14,067 bases of DNA from Planctomycetota bacterium. GTDB taxonomy: Bacteria > Planctomycetota > Phycisphaerae > WQYP01. The DNA lies in the NCBI GenBank assembly GCA_021828925.1, contig JAJZCT010000019.1, forward strand, positions 1-14,067. The letters are read 5' to 3'. Below, in pieces: positions 1 through 7,006 of the stretch (the stretch's first letter is position 1; every line of letters starts with the position of its first letter). The notes under the pieces are model-generated. The model was not told where the DNA came from and did not search any database. It saw only the letters and a list, made by a program, of their open reading frames with translations. A program made the translations under genes and the position numbers.

Positions 1-287
1 GTCGGATAATCCCCCGCCCCGCCGCCCCTGCCGGTGAACTGATGGCCGCAATGGTATCTTCCGTGTGCATGGCATAGATTTTAGCCGCAATGAGGTCATT
101 GAAACACTCAAGACGTCTTATTTACCACATTGCCATGCCCATTTGCCGCCGCCACCATGCTGGAACAACGGCGGGTGAACAGTGGCCGGCGAATGGCCAA
201 GCCGACAGTTTACGGGTTGAGGCGGTACGAAGGATTAAGGTCCGTTCCGATTGCAGCTGATTTGAGACGCGCCTGACTTATTTTGAT

Positions 288-319
288 CTGGCGATTCGAG
301 TGGCTGGCGATTTCAGTGA
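288..319. repeat. 16-bp imperfect tandem direct repeat
   Basis: CTGGCGATTCGAGTGG is followed immediately by CTGGCGATTTCAGTGA; 13 of 16 positions match and the first nine are identical. It lies about 105 bp before the preferred start of the alpha-galactosidase and just upstream of the weak promoter-like element at 321-349. It could be a direct-repeat activator site, but chance duplication is possible. Confidence 0.3.
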
Positions 320-320
320 C

Positions 321-349
321 TTTCCAACCGGGAATAAAGTTCGTAAAGT
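321..349 (+). promoter_or_regulatory. Weak sigma-70-like promoter for the alpha-galactosidase
   Basis: TTTCCA (321-326) and TAAAGT (344-349) are separated by exactly 17 bp; each hexamer matches consensus at four of six positions. Transcription would begin near 356 and leave a leader of about 70 nt before the ATG at 425. If it is real, the upstream ATG at 350 cannot be used, because it lies at the -10 boundary ahead of the transcript start. The hexamers are poor, so this is only a candidate. Confidence 0.25.
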
Positions 350-424
350 ATGACACTTATCGAAGGCTTCGGTGTCGAAGTCTTGGTGAACATGCTACGG
401 TCATTGCATAGTGGAGAAACGCAA

Positions 425-2491
425 ATGAATCAGTCAGATCTTCGGCGGTATCAACGACGTGATGTTGTCAAACTGGCGGCCTCAGCCGCGGTCATGACGG
501 CCGCCGGAACGGTGTTGACCGATGCAACAGTTCGGGCCGCGCCAGGGGGAAAGTTTATCCGGGTGGAAGATCTGGACCTCAGCATGATGCAACAGGGCTG
601 GGGCAACCCCACCAAGGATAAAAGTGTGCAGGGAAACACGTTAAGTGTTGGCGGAAAAACATTTCGTCACGGCATTGGCACGCATGCGGAAAGCGTATTT
701 CGGATTCATTTGAAAAAATCAGCGCTGCGCTTTTCCGCCAAAGTTGGAGTGGACGACGAAGCCACCAAGCAAGCCGCGGTTATTTTTGAGCTTTTGGTTG
801 ACGGCAAAGTTAAAGCTCGCACCCCGGTGATGCGCGTTGGTGAACCGGCGCGACCAATCAGCGCCAATCTGCGGGGGGCCAAAGAATTAATGCTTCTGGT
901 GCTTCCCGGCGTTAATGGAATCAATTTTGATCATGCCGACTGGCTCGATCCGGTTATCACGCTGGCACCCGGGGCCTCCGCCCGCCCCGTGGCGACATCG
1001 CCGTATTCCGGTGCCAATGATTATCCTGAAATCGCCAGCGGCGATCCTGAAACGCCGGAATTTCATGGCCCGCGCATATTCGGCGCAACGCCCGGGCGCG
1101 ACTTTCTTTTCCGAGTTCCCTTCACCGGCAAAACACCCGTCACCATCAGCGCCACCGGATTGCCTGATGGATTGACGATGGATGAAAATGGCATTATTAC
1201 CGGTAAAATCAATCAAGCCGGCGAATATAAGGTCAGGCTCACCGCGAAAAATTCCCTGGGTACCGCCCATCGAACCTTGCGTCTGGTGGCCGGTGAGCAC
1301 AAACTGGCCTTAACGCCGCAGATGGGTTGGAATTCATGGAATGCCTATGGAATGGCCAATGATGCCAAACGCACCCGCGCCGCCACGGAGGCCATGATCA
1401 ACAGTGGCCTGGCCGCCAAGGGCTTTATGTATATCAATATTGATGACGGCTGGCAGAACGGCCGAAATGCCGCCGGCGAAATTCAAACCACGGACAAATT
1501 TGGTGATATGAAAGCGTTGGCCGATTATGTCCACAGCCACGGCCTGCGATTCGGCGTTTATTCCTCACCGGGTCCCAAAACCTGCGGCGGACACACCGGC
1601 AGCTTCGGCCATGAAGTGCAGGACGCCAACACCTACGCGCAATGGGGTGTGGATTATCTCAAATATGACTGGTGCAGCTACGGAGAAAAAGCTCCCCCGC
1701 ACCCGGATTTGGAACAATTCATCAAACCATACCGGGTCATGGGAGAAGCGCTGCGGAAATCCGGCCGCGATATATTTTTCAGCCTGTGCCAGTATGGCAT
1801 GGGCCACGTTTGGACCTGGGCCGGCAAGCCGCCGGTCCGGGGCAACAGCGCCCGCATCAGCGGCGATATCAACGACTCATGGGGTTCCATGATCTCCAAT
1901 GGCTTTAACAGCGACGGCATGTTGTTTCCCTTTGCCGGCCCGGGGTATTGGAATGATCCGGATATGCTGGTGGTTGGCTGGGGCTATTTTGAAGACGGCC
2001 CATTGCATTGGACCAAGCTTACACCGCACGAGCAGCTTACGCATATTACGCACTGGTGCATGCTTGCCGCCCCTTTGCTTCTGGGATGTGATCTGGAAAA
2101 ACTCCTGGAACCTGGCAAACCCAATACCTTCACGCGCGATCTGATGACCAATACGGAAGTTCTGGCCGTAAATCAGGATGAATTGGGTGTGCAGGCCCAG
2201 AGAGTGGATCGGCAGGGATCGCTGGAAGTATGGGCGCGTCCGTTGTGGGATGGCACGGTGGCCGTGGCCATCTTTAACCTCGGTATGGTACCGAAAACCG
2301 TCACCATACCATCATGGGACATGGTTGACCCGGTTTTGCGGCGCGGCGAGAAATCCATGCGCGGCATGCAGAACATACGGGATTTGTGGCGACGCAAGGA
2401 CCTTGGCACGAAAGCATCTTTCAGCGCCACGATTCCGGTGCACAGTGCAGTAATGCTTAAGGTCGGCACGCCGAATGTAGCGGATGATTAG
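425..2491 (+). CDS. Exported GH27 alpha-galactosidase with NPCBM and putative-Ig domains
   Basis: Retaining glycoside hydrolase of 688 aa, expected to release terminal alpha-linked galactose (possibly alpha-N-acetylgalactosamine or beta-L-arabinopyranose, also known in GH27) from plant or algal oligosaccharides outside the cytoplasm. The N-terminus carries RRYQRRDVVKL (7-17) and an alanine-rich segment ending near VRA-A (36-39), a Tat-like signal. Residues about 43-180 resemble an NPCBM domain (RHGIGTHA), and about 225-290 a putative-Ig module (LPDGLTMDENGIITGK). The GH27 barrel starts at TPQMGWNSWNAYG (about 297). The expected nucleophile is D415 in YLKYDWC and the acid/base D481 in RISGDINDSW; WNDPDML (509-515) is also typical. 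I chose ATG 425 over ATG 350 because GGAG (413-416) sits 8 nt upstream and the signal then lies at the N-terminus. It appears monocistronic, closed by the terminator at 2503-2534. Family assignment is firm; exact substrate is not. Confidence 0.93.
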   Translation: MNQSDLRRYQRRDVVKLAASAAVMTAAGTVLTDATVRAAPGGKFIRVEDLDLSMMQQGWGNPTKDKSVQGNTLSVGGKTFRHGIGTHAESVFRIHLKKSALRFSAKVGVDDEATKQAAVIFELLVDGKVKARTPVMRVGEPARPISANLRGAKELMLLVLPGVNGINFDHADWLDPVITLAPGASARPVATSPYSGANDYPEIASGDPETPEFHGPRIFGATPGRDFLFRVPFTGKTPVTISATGLPDGLTMDENGIITGKINQAGEYKVRLTAKNSLGTAHRTLRLVAGEHKLALTPQMGWNSWNAYGMANDAKRTRAATEAMINSGLAAKGFMYINIDDGWQNGRNAAGEIQTTDKFGDMKALADYVHSHGLRFGVYSSPGPKTCGGHTGSFGHEVQDANTYAQWGVDYLKYDWCSYGEKAPPHPDLEQFIKPYRVMGEALRKSGRDIFFSLCQYGMGHVWTWAGKPPVRGNSARISGDINDSWGSMISNGFNSDGMLFPFAGPGYWNDPDMLVVGWGYFEDGPLHWTKLTPHEQLTHITHWCMLAAPLLLGCDLEKLLEPGKPNTFTRDLMTNTEVLAVNQDELGVQAQRVDRQGSLEVWARPLWDGTVAVAIFNLGMVPKTVTIPSWDMVDPVLRRGEKSMRGMQNIRDLWRRKDLGTKASFSATIPVHSAVMLKVGTPNVADD

Positions 2492-2502
2492 CGATCATTG
2501 AT

Positions 2503-2534
2503 AAAATGCGGGGGCAGACAGCCCCCCGCATTTT
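2503..2534 (+). terminator. Strong intrinsic terminator after the alpha-galactosidase
   Basis: A perfect 12-bp inverted repeat, AAAATGCGGGGG (2503-2514) and CCCCCGCATTTT (2523-2534), flanks an 8-nt loop. It starts 12 nt after the stop codon. The T-run at the stem end and the later TTTTT (2538-2542) supply the U-tract. The A-rich left flank means it could also work on the opposite strand. It should isolate the alpha-galactosidase from the downstream cluster. Confidence 0.9.
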
Positions 2535-2920
2535 CGCTTTTTATCAACGCACGATCCCGCAATCCCCGGATATCGCCGGTTTTTGGCATGGACATTCGGA
2601 AGAAAAATCATCCGAAGTCGCATGAAAATAACCCAATTAAATCACGGGCGGCCGCCATTGATGCGCAGCGAATCGCACCGGGGCTCAGACGATCATGGAC
2701 TGGTGCCCGGTCCAGTGTTGAGTATCCGGCGTCGGATTATGTTTTTTCCGCGGCCTGTTTCCCGAAGTGGCACGGGCCATACGCTGCACCACCGTTTGTT
2801 TCCGTTGGGGGTGGCGGCATTGGCAATTCCAACGGCGGCAATGATGAAATCACCCGTTCCGAGGCAACCTCGCGGGCTTTATCACAAACCATTCCCCCCC
2901 CATCAGTTCCGGTATAGCAC

Positions 2921-2959
2921 TTGACGCAAAAAGGCACCGAAATTGACGCAAATTGGCAC
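2921..2959. repeat. Two 17-bp direct repeats, 22-bp period
   Basis: TTGACGCAAAAAGGCAC (2921-2937) and TTGACGCAAATTGGCAC (2943-2959) match at 15 of 17 positions. Their starts are 22 bp apart, about two helical turns, so a protein bound to both would sit on one face of the DNA. Two readings seem possible: a direct-repeat operator for the downstream promoter, or the end of a decayed transposon, since IS21-family elements carry multiple short repeats near their termini. No transposase remnant is visible beside it. Confidence 0.6.
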
Positions 2960-2968
2960 TTGCCAATT
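2951..2968. promoter_or_regulatory. 18-bp palindrome, candidate operator
   Basis: AATTGGCA-CT-TGCCAATT is a perfect inverted repeat with 8-bp arms and a 2-bp centre. It overlaps the second 17-bp direct repeat and the -35 element of the candidate promoter at 2961-2988. That position suits a dimeric repressor site. The cognate regulator is unknown, and no regulator gene lies next to it. Confidence 0.45.
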
Positions 2969-2988
2969 GTTTTCGGACGAGCTATAAG
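2961..2988 (+). promoter_or_regulatory. Candidate sigma-70-like promoter for the propeller cluster
   Basis: TTGCCA (2961-2966), a 16-bp spacer and TATAAG (2983-2988) give five of six matches at -35 and four of six at -10. Transcription would start near 2995 and give a leader of about 280 nt before the ATG at 3277, containing the 13-C tract. Overlap with the palindrome at 2951-2968 suggests repression at this site. Confidence 0.35.
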
Positions 2989-3182
2989 AGTTGTTGCAAT
3001 TTCCTCCGGCGGCAAGCTGGGTTGAATCGTGTGCCACTGCCGGAACCGAATAATTAACACTGTGATGGACTTAAGCGATGTTCATCTTGCGGAAATATTC
3101 CACGACATTCAATGGGCTTCGGGGCCTGGCGAAGTGTGATTGCACGCACCCCAAACAACGCCTTGGATCGTCAGCCATGTTG

Positions 3183-3195
3183 CCCCCCCCCCCCC
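3183..3195. repeat. Homopolymeric tract of 13 C
   Basis: Thirteen consecutive C are followed by a CA-rich stretch to about 3210. The tract lies 81 bp upstream of the propeller gene start, inside its presumed 5' leader. Long poly-C/G tracts are prone to slipped-strand length change and in some bacteria act as phase-variation switches. They are also a common place for sequencing or assembly length errors, so the exact count is uncertain. Confidence 0.8.
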
Positions 3196-3276
3196 AACAC
3201 ACACGCACACATTTATGCACCACGTCCGGGTGCTTTCACCGGCACCAGTGAACTTCCATGATCGGGGGGCCTTTAT

Positions 3277-6249
3277 ATGAAAATGGCCCCAATACCGCCC
3301 CCGCGATCCCGATTCGCCGGCCTGGCTCCGGCTAATATACGCGCTTTTCTCAACCAGCATTCCCGCATTGTCAATGCCATAACTGTGGTTATCCTTGTGT
3401 TGGTGATCGCTAACATGGCTGGCTGGATGCGGCCATTGAAAGCTTTTTTCTCCGCGCCTCGCCACCACGATGTTGCCCATCACGGGGCAGTCATTCTGAA
3501 TGTCAAAAACCTGCATTGCCCCGCACAGTACATTACCGCCATGGTCTCCGACGGCCGTGGCGGTGCTTATGTCGCCAGTGAAGATTCCGGTATTTATCAT
3601 TACCAGCCCAATGCGACCTCTCCATGGACACACTATGATAAAGCCGACTCCCAGGGTCTGGTCAGCAATCATATCTATTCATTATGTCTGGACGCCAAGG
3701 GGCGCCTGTGGGCCGGCACATTGCGCCATGGCGTGTGCGTATTTAACGGAACCCAGTGGAAACACTATGGACTGTTAAATGGGCCTCTGGGCTGCCATGT
3801 TGTGGCCATCGTATCAGATCCGTATGACCATTCCGTGTGGATGTGCACCGAAGCCGGTGTGAGCATTTATGAAACGTCAACACATCAATGGCGTTACCTT
3901 CCACAGGCCATGTCGGGAAAATCCCAGGACCTGTTTTCCAGTGGTTTACCGCCCAACCCGGATTGTGTCGCCTTTAATAAGCAAGGTGTTGCCTTTGTAG
4001 GAACGCAGTGCCACGGTCTGGCCATTGGATATCCCCCATATAAGAATTGGTCAATTGTCACCGGCCCGTGGAAGATGCCCCGCACGGCATTCGGACACGG
4101 ATTACCGTGCAACTTGATCAATGCCGTAGCCGCAGGTAAAGACGGCCGCATTTACGTGGGCACCGATGAAGGCCTGGCCTGGAATAACCCCGGCAATCCC
4201 TATGTATTTCAGTACGAACGTGGCAGAGATTACATTGCCAAAGTAAAAGGACTTTGGCATCCGCCGAGAGTCATACACAAACCGCCCCGAAAAGTGTTGG
4301 CTTACCTGTTGCCTGGAGATCATGTCACATGTCTGGCGGTAGACCCGCTCGGCCAGTTGTGGCTGGGAACATGGCGGTCAGGCATGTGGTTCAATTCCCT
4401 TGGCCACGGCAGCTTAGGACAGGGGCCCGTCGTCGAAATGACGCCGCAGATCAAGCGGTTCGACGAAGCACTAGCCGCCCATCGTCGATGGGAAATGAGA
4501 GTCGCAAGATTACGGAGGGCCGGAAAACTCCATAAGCTCCCTCCGGCACCACCGGCAATTCCGCACTCCCAGTTGGCCCATTTTTATTACGCGTCCGTTA
4601 TGCGCTCCTACATTTCGGCAATTCTGCCGTTGAGCGACGGTCAACTGTTGGTCGGCCACTACGGAATGGGAGTCTCGGTGGGGAATTTGGCGGTTAAAAC
4701 ACAATCGCCTTGGGATCGCACAGCCAGCGCTGTGCATAACTGGATTGATGGTTTGCTTCCCGGCCTACCGCGGCAGGCGAACATGCCTGCCGTAGCCCAA
4801 GCCCCAACCACCGCCCAGTTATCTTTTTTGTATCAAAACCTTTTAAAGAACAATGCTCCGCAGCAGCCAATCAAGCAACCGCAAATCGTTCCTCTTACCG
4901 ATGATTGGCGCACGCAGGGAACTTGGCTGGGCAGATATGGAAGATATTGGGCGTGCTTGTTCGCATGTGGTCTGGATGGTGGTTACGACTACCTGTGGCG
5001 GCCCGGAGACAACAGACTCCACCATTATGAGGCCATCGGCCCGCATTGCAGAACGGCCGATCTCGTTCAGTTCCACACCACGTGGTCTGCCAGCGCTCAA
5101 AAGCGAGTGCTGGAACTGCCTGAGATATATCTTGATCAACGTATTTCTGCCCATAAGGCTACCTGGAAGATGGACCGAAGAGAAACGGAGCTCGATGACC
5201 ACGGCGAGACCTATCCCACAACTTGGCAAGGCCCCGATTTATACACCTATCTGCATATTCCGGCGGGAGCCTACACGCTGTCGCTCTACTTTTTTAACAA
5301 GGATGGCCACGACGGGTGGAATCGCAATCGCGATTACGTTGTCTCAGCCATTCCGCTACCTCCATCCTTTCATTTCGGCACCGCCAGCCAGCCAAATACC
5401 GCACCATTGGCAGGCAGACGGGGAATAGCGCAATCCCGAATCGTAAACTTCTGGGGCGGAATCTGGAAGCGTTTTCTGGTGCGTGGGCCGATGAAGTTGG
5501 CCATTCGCGTCGCAAAAAACTACTCCCTCAACACCATACTCCAGGCGGCGATGTTGGACCCATTGGCCGAGCATCCGGCGCCGTATTACTATGGCTACCG
5601 TGCGTGGCAGGCCCGCGAAAAACAGCAATCGGAATTCCGCACGCGATTCGCCGCTGCATGGCGCAGCGGCCAGTTATCCGGTGGCCCGTCGCCGGAAAAC
5701 GCTCGGTGGCCTCGGCGTCCTGTTGATGATCCCACCGGCAACCCGTCAGTCGAATTTGCGAACAATCGTGACGTGGCCATGGCCGCAGATATTATGCAGG
5801 CTTTGAATTTGCTGGAACATCGCCATCCGGCGGTTTGGGCGGCCACCCAACGGCTGGAATATGCCTCGGTTCTACGCTGGTGCACCGCGTGGCACGGGGC
5901 TACCCCGATAAATCCCACCGTTACCGCCGTTGCTGAAAGATGTTATTACCATCTGGATTTATTTCACCGTTGGGAGTTGGCGGAAAAATCACGCGGAATA
6001 CTGACCTCAAGGCAGATTGAAAAGAGCCTGCGGTTCGGAAGCGCGGCTCGCTCATGTGCCGGACTTGCGTTCGGCCTGATTCGCTGGCGGGTGGCGCAAT
6101 TGCGCCACCCGCACGGCGTAATGGATACGGCCCAGCGGTTGGAATCGCTGTGGTGGCTGTTGGACCAGGGTGAAGTGGCCGGGAAACACCAAGGTTCGCT
6201 GACGCGGCATCGGCCTGCCGCGAAGCGGACTACGCGCCCCGGCGTATAG
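3277..6249 (+). CDS. Membrane-anchored seven-bladed propeller protein with C-terminal extension
   Basis: Protein of 990 aa and unknown function. One hydrophobic segment (about 31-50, IVNAITVVILVLVIANMAGW) follows a basic N-terminus, suggesting a signal anchor with the rest outside the cytoplasm. Seven repeats of the two-component-regulator propeller type (as in PF07494) are visible near 85-108, 130-156, 174-198, 228-249, 278-302, 349-372 and 444-467; clear examples are GRLWAGTLRHGV and GQLWLGTWRSGM, so one full seven-bladed ring is plausible. A charged insertion (about 380-435) separates blades six and seven. After a Pro/Gln-rich linker (about 497-540) come a Trp/Tyr-rich region (DDWRTQGTWLGRYGRYW) and a beta-rich module at about 610-695 containing GPDLYTYLHIPAGAYTLSLY. 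The rest, to the Arg-rich tail, looks helical. No kinase, sensor or hydrolase domain is seen, so it is not a complete hybrid two-component sensor. The run GGGGGG (3264-3269) sits 7 nt before ATG. It leads the cluster; the next gene starts 70 nt after its stop. Confidence 0.88.
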   Translation: MKMAPIPPPRSRFAGLAPANIRAFLNQHSRIVNAITVVILVLVIANMAGWMRPLKAFFSAPRHHDVAHHGAVILNVKNLHCPAQYITAMVSDGRGGAYVASEDSGIYHYQPNATSPWTHYDKADSQGLVSNHIYSLCLDAKGRLWAGTLRHGVCVFNGTQWKHYGLLNGPLGCHVVAIVSDPYDHSVWMCTEAGVSIYETSTHQWRYLPQAMSGKSQDLFSSGLPPNPDCVAFNKQGVAFVGTQCHGLAIGYPPYKNWSIVTGPWKMPRTAFGHGLPCNLINAVAAGKDGRIYVGTDEGLAWNNPGNPYVFQYERGRDYIAKVKGLWHPPRVIHKPPRKVLAYLLPGDHVTCLAVDPLGQLWLGTWRSGMWFNSLGHGSLGQGPVVEMTPQIKRFDEALAAHRRWEMRVARLRRAGKLHKLPPAPPAIPHSQLAHFYYASVMRSYISAILPLSDGQLLVGHYGMGVSVGNLAVKTQSPWDRTASAVHNWIDGLLPGLPRQANMPAVAQAPTTAQLSFLYQNLLKNNAPQQPIKQPQIVPLTDDWRTQGTWLGRYGRYWACLFACGLDGGYDYLWRPGDNRLHHYEAIGPHCRTADLVQFHTTWSASAQKRVLELPEIYLDQRISAHKATWKMDRRETELDDHGETYPTTWQGPDLYTYLHIPAGAYTLSLYFFNKDGHDGWNRNRDYVVSAIPLPPSFHFGTASQPNTAPLAGRRGIAQSRIVNFWGGIWKRFLVRGPMKLAIRVAKNYSLNTILQAAMLDPLAEHPAPYYYGYRAWQAREKQQSEFRTRFAAAWRSGQLSGGPSPENARWPRRPVDDPTGNPSVEFANNRDVAMAADIMQALNLLEHRHPAVWAATQRLEYASVLRWCTAWHGATPINPTVTAVAERCYYHLDLFHRWELAEKSRGILTSRQIEKSLRFGSAARSCAGLAFGLIRWRVAQLRHPHGVMDTAQRLESLWWLLDQGEVAGKHQGSLTRHRPAAKRTTRPGV
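4762..4798. repeat. Inverted repeat in the propeller gene linker
   Basis: GGCAGGC (4772-4778) and GCCTGCC (4785-4791) form a 7-bp stem around a 6-nt loop. CTAC/GTAG extends it after a 3-nt bulge, then two more G-C pairs follow one mismatch. It lies in the codons for the low-complexity linker (about residues 496-508), where an in-frame insertion would be tolerated. It resembles a REP-like palindromic unit inserted in a coding sequence, but only one copy is seen here. Confidence 0.5.
6087..6112. repeat. 26-bp perfect palindrome inside the propeller gene
   Basis: GCGGGTGGCGCAA (6087-6099) is followed at once by its exact reverse complement TTGCGCCACCCGC (6100-6112). It sits in frame in the codons for about residues 937-945 near the C-terminus and about 140 bp before the stop. 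No T-run follows, so it is not a typical terminator. It could be a protein-binding site, a REP-like unit or an mRNA-stabilising hairpin. Confidence 0.85.
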
Positions 6250-6319
6250 TGAAAACGGAAATGAAGGTGGTGTGTCGCCACATTCGGTTGCTTTAATGTT
6301 TTTTCAAGGAGTATTTTCC

Positions 6320-6751
6320 ATGGAGATCAAACAGGAAGTCACGGCGACGGACGGCGGGAAGCGGAAGAGGCTGCGGGCCTTGGCGATGGCGGCGGCCGTA
6401 TGCACTGCCGGCCTGGCGGTCGGAGCCGGAGGGCGGTTGCTGTTGGCATCATGCGCCAACGAGGGCACTTCTTATGTTGCCGCTGGGCAATCGACCCCGG
6501 TTAGCGTCCCATGTGCGGGGGCACCGAATGCGCCGTGCCTTATATCTTTTAAAATATGGGCTGGGCACTCCGTCTGCAATGGAACGGCAACGGGAGACAA
6601 TTGCGTGGTGAGCTCGAATGGCGGCTACGAGTTGCAGACCTGGACGGGCAACGGCTGTGATGTCGGGGAATACGGGAACACCTGCTACCCCGCCCTCGAG
6701 CAGACCACCTACCCGCCCACTTACATAGAGCAAAGCTGTGGTGGTGGCTAG
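6320..6751 (+). CDS. Small exported cysteine-rich protein, possible lipoprotein
   Basis: Protein of 143 aa that I do not recognise. It has a charged N-terminus, a KRKRLR patch (14-19) and a hydrophobic Ala/Gly-rich stretch (20-38), then R39 and LLLASC (40-45). LASC fits a lipobox with C45 as the lipidated residue, though the arginine inside the presumed signal is atypical; cleavage around 36-38 is the alternative. Besides C28 in the signal core there are eight cysteines, at 45, 65, 73, 86, 95, 113, 122 and 140, enough for four disulfides (or three plus one free if C45 is lipidated). The mature part is rich in Gly, Thr, Asn, Tyr and Pro and ends SCGGG. ATG 6320 is preferred to the in-frame upstream start at 6272 because AAGGAG (6306-6311) lies 8 nt before it and the signal then sits near the N-terminus. 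Together with the membrane redox protein downstream, this suggests a disulfide-bonded surface or secreted protein, the likely product of the cluster. Confidence 0.82.
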   Translation: MEIKQEVTATDGGKRKRLRALAMAAAVCTAGLAVGAGGRLLLASCANEGTSYVAAGQSTPVSVPCAGAPNAPCLISFKIWAGHSVCNGTATGDNCVVSSNGGYELQTWTGNGCDVGEYGNTCYPALEQTTYPPTYIEQSCGGG

Positions 6752-7006
6752 TCCTGCCGGGAAAACATTGAGCCGCTTGCGCGGCATATTTCGGTCCACT
6801 GTTCATGCGGGTTTGGAGGCCTTTCTGCGATGGTCGGTGCCTGGCTTTTTGCTCCCGATTCTGGCTGTGCCGGTCCGGGAAGAATGCCTGCCCCGGGGCT
6901 ATGCACCGGAAAAGCCCCCTTACCACCTCCCGGCCCGCCTCCAAAGCGGAGACCATTCCGGATGGGACCGGTTCCCTGATGTTATTCGATATAAGGAGTG
7001 CTTGAC

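Larger units (their letters stand above)
1..424. other. Non-coding leader upstream of the alpha-galactosidase
   Basis: No open frame here looks like a protein on either strand, and I see no RNA gene. It probably holds the 3' flank of an upstream gene outside the window and the promoter region of the glycoside hydrolase. A 16-bp imperfect tandem repeat (288-319) and a weak sigma-70-like element (TTTCCA at 321-326, 17-bp spacer, TAAAGT at 344-349) are the only structures I could pick out. Confidence 0.5.
2535..3276. other. Long intergenic region with repeats, promoter-like sequence and poly-C tract
   Basis: About 740 bp with no convincing gene. Open frames exist on both strands (for example 2583-2924 + and 2737-3060 -), but they lack ribosome-binding sites, recognisable motifs and protein-like composition. 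Structured elements cluster at 2921-2988 (two direct repeats, palindrome, promoter) and 3183-3195 (13 C), with a run of eight C at 2894-2901. A weaker inverted repeat, TTCGGA at 2595-2600 and TCCGAA at 2611-2616, lies after the terminator. The region probably carries the promoter and a long 5' leader for the propeller gene, and may hold relics of a mobile element. Confidence 0.5.

Noticed and set aside
350..424. N-terminal extension of the alpha-galactosidase from ATG 350
   Set aside because: No ribosome-binding site precedes it, it would bury the twin-arginine signal 30 residues inside the protein, and ATG 425 has GGAG at a good distance.
887..1300. Reverse-strand open frames inside the alpha-galactosidase and other long genes
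   Set aside because: They lie opposite clearly coding sequence with recognised domains, have no ribosome-binding sites, and are explained as by-products of GC-rich codon use.
2498..2917. Open frame of 139 codons after the alpha-galactosidase
   Set aside because: It begins at the edge of the terminator stem, has no ribosome-binding site, and its translation has no recognisable motif or signal.
2932..2946. Sigma-54-like promoter (AGGCAC, 5 nt, TTGA)
   Set aside because: The -24 half is close to consensus, but the -12 element has GA where an almost invariant GC is needed.
2737..3060. Reverse-strand open frame of 107 codons
   Set aside because: It spans the direct repeats, palindrome and poly-C run at 2894-2901, and its composition is not protein-like.
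6772..6785. Hairpin GCCGC-TTGC-GCGGC as a terminator after the Cys-rich gene
   Set aside because: The stem is only 5 bp and no T-run follows; it could at most cause partial attenuation.
6998..7006. GTG start at 6998 for the LolA-like gene
   Set aside because: The codon overlaps the AAGGAG ribosome-binding site that serves ATG 7007.
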